A stretch of 12,046 nucleotides of DNA, from the NCBI GenBank assembly GCA_964468725.1, contig CAYXVU010000188.1, positions 1-12,046 on the forward strand. The letters are read 5' to 3'. Position numbers and translations under genes: made by a program. Of this stretch, positions 8,801 through 12,046 are shown piece by piece. The notes below the pieces were generated by a model. The model did no database searches, was not told the origin of the DNA, and worked only from the letters and a program-made list of their open reading frames with translations. Source of the DNA: CAYXVU01 sp964468725 (GTDB lineage: Bacteria; Acidobacteriota; Blastocatellia; UBA7656). Each line of letters opens with the position of its first letter. The stretch's first letter is position 1.

Positions 8801-9132
8801 TTCTGATGACCACTTTGGCGCTGGTGGCCGGAATGTTGCCGCTAGCTTTGGGTACTGGGCCGGGGGCAGACGAACGCCGCGCCATTGCCGTGGTCGTTAT
8901 CGGCGGGCAATCGCTCTCCTTGTTGCTGACCTTGATCGTCACGCCGGTTGCCTATTCGCTCTTTGCTGACGTTGCCGAATCGGCCATCGGACGCAAAGCT
9001 ATCGCATTAACATCAAGGATTACCTCACCAATTGCCAATGGTGCGCGCGGCTTGGTGCGGAGACGCAGGCAAACCGCTCAGCCCTTAGTGGAGAAAGAGG
9101 AAGTCAGCATTAGCGCCGAGAGCGGAGACTAA
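5863..9132 (+). CDS. Efflux RND transporter permease subunit (HAE1/AcrB-like)
   Basis: This complete 1,089-residue inner-membrane pump uses proton import to drive export of compounds through an adaptor and outer-membrane channel. It shows TM1 (about 13-31), a first large periplasmic loop, a TM2-TM6 block (about 336-487), TM7 (near 530), a second periplasmic loop, a TM8-TM12 block (about 880-1030) and a charged tail. The proton-relay residues are present: the Asp pair D400-D401 in GIVIDDAIVVLEN (TM4) and K946 in VVKKNSILQ (TM10), corresponding to AcrB D407/D408 and K940. This points to a working pump of the multidrug/organic-solute type rather than the metal-ion CusA type. A segment around residues 627-648 of the second periplasmic loop appears longer than in AcrB. 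ATG 5863 begins the usual MQKLAEICIKRPVFA N terminus; no good Shine-Dalgarno precedes it. No channel gene follows. Confidence 0.95.
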   Translation: MQKLAEICIKRPVFAAMIILALVVVGAASYFRLGVDRFPSYDLPTVSVRTFLPGGSPEEVETVISQQIEEVVNTVEGVQELRSVSGSGTSFVIATFNLERDIDTAAQDVRDRVATIVRQLPRDADPPVVSKFNSDSSPVMTVALSADRPLRELTELADKVVKQQLERSTGVGEINIVGGLSRSINIWVDAERLAAYQIPITTVRNALVSQNADVPGGNVTTNLREQTLRTMGRVVDPDKFDDLVIATINGTPIRISDIGRAEDGTKEQRTLSRLNGVPTVTIEVRRQSGANTVKVIEDAKANLAKIANQLPNDVRLEVIRDQSRYIYAALHEINLHLILGSILACLVVLFFVRSWRSTVIAGIAIPTSVIATFGMMRALNFTLNSVTMLSLVLMVGIVIDDAIVVLENIFRFVEEKKMRPMEAARAATAEIGLAVMATTLSLVVIFVPVSFMSSISGRFLYQFGITSAVAIMVSLLVSFTLTPMMSARLLRTEDAAGGHETAKSRAGFYGYIERSYLAMLRFAMRQRVAVALLALVVIASSVPLYRLVKQDFIPTDVDESEFEVSVNGREGTSFTAMREAMMAVEAELRSTPGVEFVLVSAGSGFLGGVNQGNAYVRIKPIEERTFSFARLLRSTLNGHPMEAFRANYSQRDVMTEVRSRLRKFRDLRCGVRNSQSFNLGGGQSEIDFVLRGPDLPTLAAYAEQLRDKAPQLGIVDADTTLKLDKPELRVEIDRSRAADLGVSPEDIATALRLMVGGDQRVSRYHDQLLNEEYDVQLRVENGSRNDERTISQLFVPSSKGGLVRLDNLVKLVPSKTASRIDRLDRQRQVSLRASVAPGYALADRLQALRDEVKNMNLPPAYSTAVSGRARELERTFNEFIWAFMLSVIFMYMILASQFESILHPLTILLSLPLSIPFALISLWATNNTLNLYSALGILVLFGVVKKNSILQIDHMNKLREAGMPEIQAILTANRDRLRPILMTTLALVAGMLPLALGTGPGADERRAIAVVVIGGQSLSLLLTLIVTPVAYSLFADVAESAIGRKAIALTSRITSPIANGARGLVRRRRQTAQPLVEKEEVSISAESGD

Positions 9133-9135
9133 CAG

Positions 9136-9187
9136 CCGTTGTCGGTTGCCGGTGGATAGCGAAAGAGCCCTTGGCAACCGGCAGCCG
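9136..9187 (+). terminator. Long hairpin after the RND gene, possible terminator
   Basis: Four bases after the pump stop codon, 9138-9150 pairs with 9173-9185. The core CGGTTGCC (9143-9150) and GGCAACCG (9173-9180) is perfect and extends outward by five pairs, two of them G-U. The loop is about 22 nt. No T-run follows the right arm, so it may be an attenuating or mRNA-protecting hairpin, or a mobile repeat, rather than a classical intrinsic terminator. The rest of the gap to 9341 (about 150 bp) shows no gene and no convincing promoter. Confidence 0.4.
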
Positions 9188-9341
9188 AATCCATCCACCT
9201 GTCGGAGTTTCACTGCACCTCTTCGTATAGACGCATCTCTTCCCATCACCTACTTTCTTACACTTAGCTCGCCTCTCGCTTTGGCATTTGGGTTGCCTTA
9301 CCAAAAATCGCGTGTCGCACTGATTCGGATGCGAGGCAGTT

Positions 9342-9758
9342 ATGAGTCGTCTTCAAGATGAAACAACCCTGTCGCTCAAGCAGTGCTGTTCGTGCAGCGG
9401 TGGTTTGTTGGAAACCGACCGCTTCTGCCGCTGGTGCGGACGCGCGCAGGTCTCTATCGAGTTGTTGCCTAATGCAAGTTTGGCCATTCAATCCTGTCGC
9501 TCTGTATCGCAATCGCTCTACGAGACGACAAGTCTACAGGCGGGCACAGAGGTGGGGCAGGCCGGTCGCCCGGTTTCCGGCCCCCTGATGAAGGCCGTTA
9601 CCGACGGATTGACCAATGAAGCATTGAACCGCCAAACCAGTCGCTTAGTGCGCGGTTTTGTTCTGGCGCTGCTCTCTGTGCCACTTTGGTTGATGATCCT
9701 CATCCTCTCACCTTTTGACGCCTATTTTATGGCCAAAGGGATTGCGAATCGCAGTTGA
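9342..9758 (+). CDS. Small zinc-ribbon membrane protein of unknown function
   Basis: This 138-residue protein has an N-terminal zinc ribbon made of CSC/CRWC knuckles (C15-x2-C18 and C29-x2-C32 in CCSCSGGLLETDRFCRWCG). A low-complexity linker rich in Ser, Gln and Thr (about 40-100) follows, then one hydrophobic helix (about 105-123) before a short tail, FDAYFMAKGIANRS. I do not recognise a named family beyond the ribbon. The arrangement suggests a cytoplasmic ribbon tethered to the membrane. The ATG at 9342 is preceded by GAGG with 5-nt spacing. It is the first gene of a tight same-strand set, with the CDP-alcohol phosphatidyltransferase starting 30 bp after its stop, so a role linked to that enzyme is plausible but unproven. 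Confidence 0.68.
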   Translation: MSRLQDETTLSLKQCCSCSGGLLETDRFCRWCGRAQVSIELLPNASLAIQSCRSVSQSLYETTSLQAGTEVGQAGRPVSGPLMKAVTDGLTNEALNRQTSRLVRGFVLALLSVPLWLMILILSPFDAYFMAKGIANRS

Positions 9759-9788
9759 TGACCGGATGGTATGCGGAGGTTGATCGGT

Positions 9789-10457
9789 ATGGATGTCGAA
9801 TTTAAGGCGGCAAGTCGCATGCAACAGAGTTTGCTCGCGCCGCTTGAGCGCAGGTGTTTAAATTGGTTGGCAGGTCGAATCCCCCAATCGGTCACCCCCG
9901 ACCATCTGACGTTGCTCGGCTTGATTGCGATGTTGCTGGCCGGAGTCTTCTATGCGACGGCGCGGTTCTGGCCGCTGTCATTGATGTTGGTCAATCTCTG
10001 TTTGGCCATCAACTGGTTTGGGGACAGTCTCGATGGCACGCTGGCGCGAGTTCGCAACAAACAGAGGCCACGATATGGTTTTTATGTAGACCATATCGTT
10101 GATGCGTTCAGTTCGCTCTTTGTCATTGGCGGGTTGGCCTTGTCGGGATACATCACTCCGATGATCGGGTTCGGAGCCTTAATCGCCTTTTCTCTGCTTT
10201 CGATCAATGCCTATTTGGCGACCTATACGCTTGGCACTTTCAAGTTATCGTTTTGGAAATTTAGCCCGACCGAATTGCGCCTGCTCTTGGTGATTGGCAA
10301 TACCTTCATCTGGTTTCGACCGCAGGTCGGATTGTTCGGGCATACCTTCTTACTTTTTGATGTAGGGGCGACGATTGCCATTATTGGTATGGCCATGATG
10401 TTGGTGGTATCGGTCTTGCAAAATACCATTACGCTCTATCGTGCCGAGCGGGTGTAA
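9789..10457 (+). CDS. CDP-alcohol phosphatidyltransferase family protein
   Basis: This 222-residue integral membrane enzyme of PF01066 carries the complete signature D-x2-D-G-x2-A-R-x9-G-x3-D-x3-D: D79, D82, G83, A86, R87, G97, D101 and D105 (GDSLDGTLAR then GFYVDHIVD). The aspartates bind two metal ions and the CDP group. The enzyme transfers a phospho-alkyl group from a CDP-alcohol to a second alcohol, giving a phospholipid or related lipid. About six membrane segments are visible, plus a conserved-looking SPTELRLLLVIGN stretch. The acceptor (inositol, glycerol phosphate, ethanolamine or other) cannot be read from this sequence. I chose the ATG at 9789 because GGAGG lies 9 nt upstream; an ATG at 9771 would add six residues but overlaps that site. 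The neighbours suggest a three-gene membrane/lipid operon. Confidence 0.9.
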   Translation: MDVEFKAASRMQQSLLAPLERRCLNWLAGRIPQSVTPDHLTLLGLIAMLLAGVFYATARFWPLSLMLVNLCLAINWFGDSLDGTLARVRNKQRPRYGFYVDHIVDAFSSLFVIGGLALSGYITPMIGFGALIAFSLLSINAYLATYTLGTFKLSFWKFSPTELRLLLVIGNTFIWFRPQVGLFGHTFLLFDVGATIAIIGMAMMLVVSVLQNTITLYRAERV

Positions 10458-10460
10458 CAG

Positions 10461-10489
10461 CGAAATGATACCGGATGACGATCATTTCG
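10461..10489. promoter_or_regulatory. Perfect 9-bp inverted repeat between the CDP-alcohol and GtrA genes
   Basis: CGAAATGAT (10461-10469) and ATCATTTCG (10481-10489) are exact reverse complements around an 11-nt centre. It starts three bases after the stop at 10457 and lies about 40 bp before the GtrA start. With no T-run it does not look like an intrinsic terminator. It could be an operator, an mRNA hairpin setting relative expression, or chance. Confidence 0.4.
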
Positions 10490-10526
10490 AAGGTATTGAC
10501 AGATTGCTGCAAGGAAGACGGGCGCG

Positions 10527-10922
10527 ATGAATTGGAAAAGGGGATTGTATCGCTGGATGAAGTTTAATGCCGTCGGCGCAACCGGCGTTGTCGTGCAATT
10601 GGTCATGTTGATGGCTCTGTTGCGCTTTGCGGGGATGAACTATTTGCTGGCCACTGCCATTGCCGTCGAAGTATCGGTGCTCAATAATTTTGTCTGGCAT
10701 CGTCGCTGGACGTGGAGTGACCGCGCGGCGCTGACCATCCCGGAGATGTTATGGCGCTTTCATCTGACGAGCGGTGCGATGTCGCTGATCGGTAATCTGG
10801 GGATGATGTGGCTGTTCGTCAGCGTCTGCGGCTTGCAGGCTTTGCTAGCCAATGTAGTCGCCATTGTCATCTGTTCCTTTATCAACTTTGCGCTGTCAGA
10901 CCGCTTTGTCTTTATCTCATAA
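10527..10922 (+). CDS. GtrA family membrane protein
   Basis: This 131-residue protein has four predicted membrane helices (about 15-33, 38-57, 78-102, 105-124). It carries the GtrA-family (PF04138) landmarks: a KFNAVGATG start to helix 1, a loop NNFVWHRRWTWSDR after helix 2, and a closing INFALSDRFVF. GtrA-type proteins are thought to move polyprenyl-phosphate-linked sugars across the cytoplasmic membrane for O-antigen or cell-wall glycosylation. The substrate here is unknown. The ATG at 10527 is preceded by AAGGAAG (10511-10517) at 9-nt spacing. It follows the CDP-alcohol phosphatidyltransferase by 69 bp on the same strand and closes the apparent operon, since a strong promoter lies just downstream of it. 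Confidence 0.92.
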   Translation: MNWKRGLYRWMKFNAVGATGVVVQLVMLMALLRFAGMNYLLATAIAVEVSVLNNFVWHRRWTWSDRAALTIPEMLWRFHLTSGAMSLIGNLGMMWLFVSVCGLQALLANVVAIVICSFINFALSDRFVFIS

Positions 10923-10971
10923 GGCAGGGCGGCCAATTGATTTTGGTTCACTGAGACGAACTCCTTCGAAA

Positions 10972-11000
10972 TTGACAAGCCTCTGTTACCTTCCTAAAAT
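10972..11000 (+). promoter_or_regulatory. Strong sigma70-type promoter
   Basis: A perfect -35 TTGACA (10972-10977), an ideal 17-nt spacer and a -10 TAAAAT (10995-11000) with one mismatch to TATAAT. Transcription would start near 11007 and read toward the secreted-protein gene at 11268. It is the best promoter match in the window. Confidence 0.65.
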
Positions 11001-11059
11001 GGTTTCGCTTGAATCAACAAGACCACGCTCAATTCGGAGTTTAGAGCATACGGGTCATT

Positions 11060-11083
11060 CCTCCCCCGCTGCCTCCCCCGCAG
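11060..11083 (+). repeat. Two-copy C-rich direct repeat in the leader
   Basis: CCTCCCCCGCTG (11060-11071) is followed directly by CCTCCCCCGCAG (11072-11083), an 11 of 12 match. Both copies contain CCTCC, which is complementary to the GGAGG core of the ribosome site at 11257-11263. Confidence 0.55.
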
Positions 11084-11256
11084 GGTAAACGATTGTAAGT
11101 AGCCACTTCAGACTGATGCGCGCCGTGACTTCGTACAGTCATAGCCGCGTTGGTTTGGTTTCAATAACCACTCATTCAAATCACCCGCGACACGCGCAAG
11201 CGTCGCCTGAGTCGAGCCTGCGTTCTGCTTCTCAGCCTCCCCGCCCGGACGATGAT

Positions 11257-11263
11257 AGGAGGT
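11257..11263 (+). promoter_or_regulatory. Shine-Dalgarno of the secreted-protein gene, possibly sequestered
   Basis: AGGAGGT ends 4 nt before the ATG at 11268 and is a near-perfect anti-16S match. CCTCC at 11236-11240 can pair with GGAGG at 11258-11262 across a 17-nt loop, so access may depend on RNA folding. Confidence 0.7.
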
Positions 11264-11267
11264 CTTT

Positions 11268-12046
11268 ATGCTGCGAGCAGGAAGCTTTTGGGTAATCCTC
11301 TTCTTTCTATTTTTCAGCGCCGCGCCCGCCTCAGCGCAAGGGTTTTTTGAGAGCTTTGCAGATGGGAATTTCACTGCCAACCCGTTGTGGAATGGGGACA
11401 CGGCCAACTGGACAGTGGTGGCCGATAGTTCGGCGGCTGCGGGTGCAAGCGGCTCGCAAACCTTGCGCCTGACGGTGGCGGCGGCAGAAGCCGGAAGCCA
11501 ATACTTGAGCACTCAAATCGCTGATTGGGGAAGCCAACAGACGTGGGGATTCTGGTTAGGTCGAAGACTGCAACCCTACACGGCAAACAATCGCGTCGCC
11601 ATCTGGCTCTACGCCAGCGAGTCTAATCTGGAGTCGGCGACGATTGACGGCTATCGCCTGCTCATCGGCGATGATGCCGGAGGCGACGAAATCCGTTTGC
11701 AGAGCGTGACCGATGGCGTGGCCACGACGATTCTTACCTCGACAGGCGCTCTGCTAAACGATTTGACGGACATCGGCCTGCTGGTTCGCGTCACTCGCAC
11801 CTCTGGAGGCGTATTTACCCTCTTCACCTCGCCCTTGCCGCTCGCCAACGGCGGAGGCGCAGTGGCGACGGCTGCGGCCGATGCGAGCAACGCCAATGTC
11901 AATCAAGGGAGCGTGACCAATGCTGACATCACGCCTACAGCAGATAGTTTTTTTGGCATCGTGGCAGAGCATTCAAGCGCCGCTAATCCCCGCACCGCCG
12001 TTGAGTTCGATCAAATCTCTATGACCACTGCACCGACGGCTGCCGA
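11268..12046 (+). CDS. Secreted protein of unknown function (5' part, runs off window)
   Basis: An open frame runs from ATG 11268 to the window end with no stop (259 codons). It begins with a textbook signal peptide: MLRAGSF, a hydrophobic core VILFFLFFSAAPA, and a signal peptidase I site ASA/Q after residue 23. The mature part starts GFFESFADGNFTANPLWNG, followed by beta-strand-like, Gly/Ser/Thr/Ala-rich sequence. The opening recalls ectodomains of large secreted proteins that begin with an EDF-x-DGDF-TxNPxW-G motif and are predicted to adopt a laminin-G/concanavalin-like beta-sandwich. That is family recollection, not proof. No catalytic motif is visible, and C-terminal anchoring or sorting signals would lie outside the window. 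The start is well supported by AGGAGGT at 11257 and the signal peptide. A strong promoter lies about 270 bp upstream, making this a separate transcription unit from the GtrA gene. Confidence 0.85.
   Translation, partial: MLRAGSFWVILFFLFFSAAPASAQGFFESFADGNFTANPLWNGDTANWTVVADSSAAAGASGSQTLRLTVAAAEAGSQYLSTQIADWGSQQTWGFWLGRRLQPYTANNRVAIWLYASESNLESATIDGYRLLIGDDAGGDEIRLQSVTDGVATTILTSTGALLNDLTDIGLLVRVTRTSGGVFTLFTSPLPLANGGGAVATAAADASNANVNQGSVTNADITPTADSFFGIVAEHSSAANPRTAVEFDQISMTTAPTAA

Larger units (their letters stand above)
10923..11267 (+). other. 345-bp gene-free region: promoter plus long leader
   Basis: No convincing gene lies here on either strand; open frames across it are short and lack ribosome sites or domain character. 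It holds a near-consensus promoter (10972-11000), a two-copy C-rich direct repeat (11060-11083), a weak hairpin around GCGAC/GTCGC (11187-11206) and a strong Shine-Dalgarno (11257-11263). The predicted leader from about 11007 to 11267 is about 260 nt. I could not match it to a known riboswitch class by eye. Confidence 0.6.

Noticed and set aside
9146..9361. 71-codon open frame upstream of the zinc-ribbon gene
   Set aside because: It begins inside the hairpin, overlaps the real gene out of frame and has no ribosome site or domain.
11187..11206. Possible GCGAC/GTCGC hairpin terminator in the leader
   Set aside because: The stem is short and imperfect and no T-run follows. It is too weak to call a terminator on its own.
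11108..11512. 134-codon minus-strand open frame
   Set aside because: Runs antisense over the strong ribosome site and signal peptide of the secreted-protein gene. No ribosome site or family features.
1..12046. Mobile elements, CRISPR arrays, tRNA or rRNA genes
   Set aside because: I looked for transposase or integrase motifs, regularly spaced repeats and cloverleaf-like or rRNA-conserved stretches and saw none.

Overview
The window looks like chromosomal DNA from a moderately GC-rich, Gram-negative-type bacterium. My best guess is Acidobacteriota, perhaps class Blastocatellia. The grounds are the gene mix (bacillithiol-type glycosyltransferase, DUF1015 protein, HAE1-type RND pump), the protein style, and short intergenic repeats of a kind common in such genomes. 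No rRNA or other taxonomic marker is present, so this is inference. I see no insertion sequence, phage gene, tRNA, rRNA or CRISPR array.

Layout. (1) 1-515, plus: the 3' end of a family 4 glycosyltransferase, very probably BshA of bacillithiol synthesis. (2) 612-3486, minus: a multi-pass GT-C-like membrane protein lying downstream of a DUF1015 protein. (3) 3605-4396, plus: a crotonase-fold enzyme, divergent from the DUF1015 gene and carrying a strong ribosome binding site. (4) 4511-9132, plus: a two-gene efflux unit of a periplasmic adaptor and an RND inner-membrane transporter, followed by a long hairpin. No outer-membrane channel gene is visible. (5) 9342-10922, plus: a compact three-gene set of a small zinc-ribbon membrane protein, a CDP-alcohol phosphatidyltransferase and a GtrA-family membrane protein. 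This suggests lipid or polyprenyl-linked envelope chemistry. (6) 10923-11267: a 345-bp gap with a near-consensus sigma70 promoter and a long C-rich leader. (7) 11268-12046, plus: a secreted protein with a clear signal peptide that runs off the window end.

Working together: most genes concern the envelope (efflux, lipid head groups, membrane glycosyl transfer, a secreted protein). BshA, DUF1015 and the crotonase are cytoplasmic metabolic genes. I found no convincing wholly new system. The most open questions are the zinc-ribbon/CDP-alcohol/GtrA cluster with its internal perfect inverted repeat, the leadered secreted protein, the ParB/SerK-like signature in DUF1015, and the altered catalytic residue in the crotonase.
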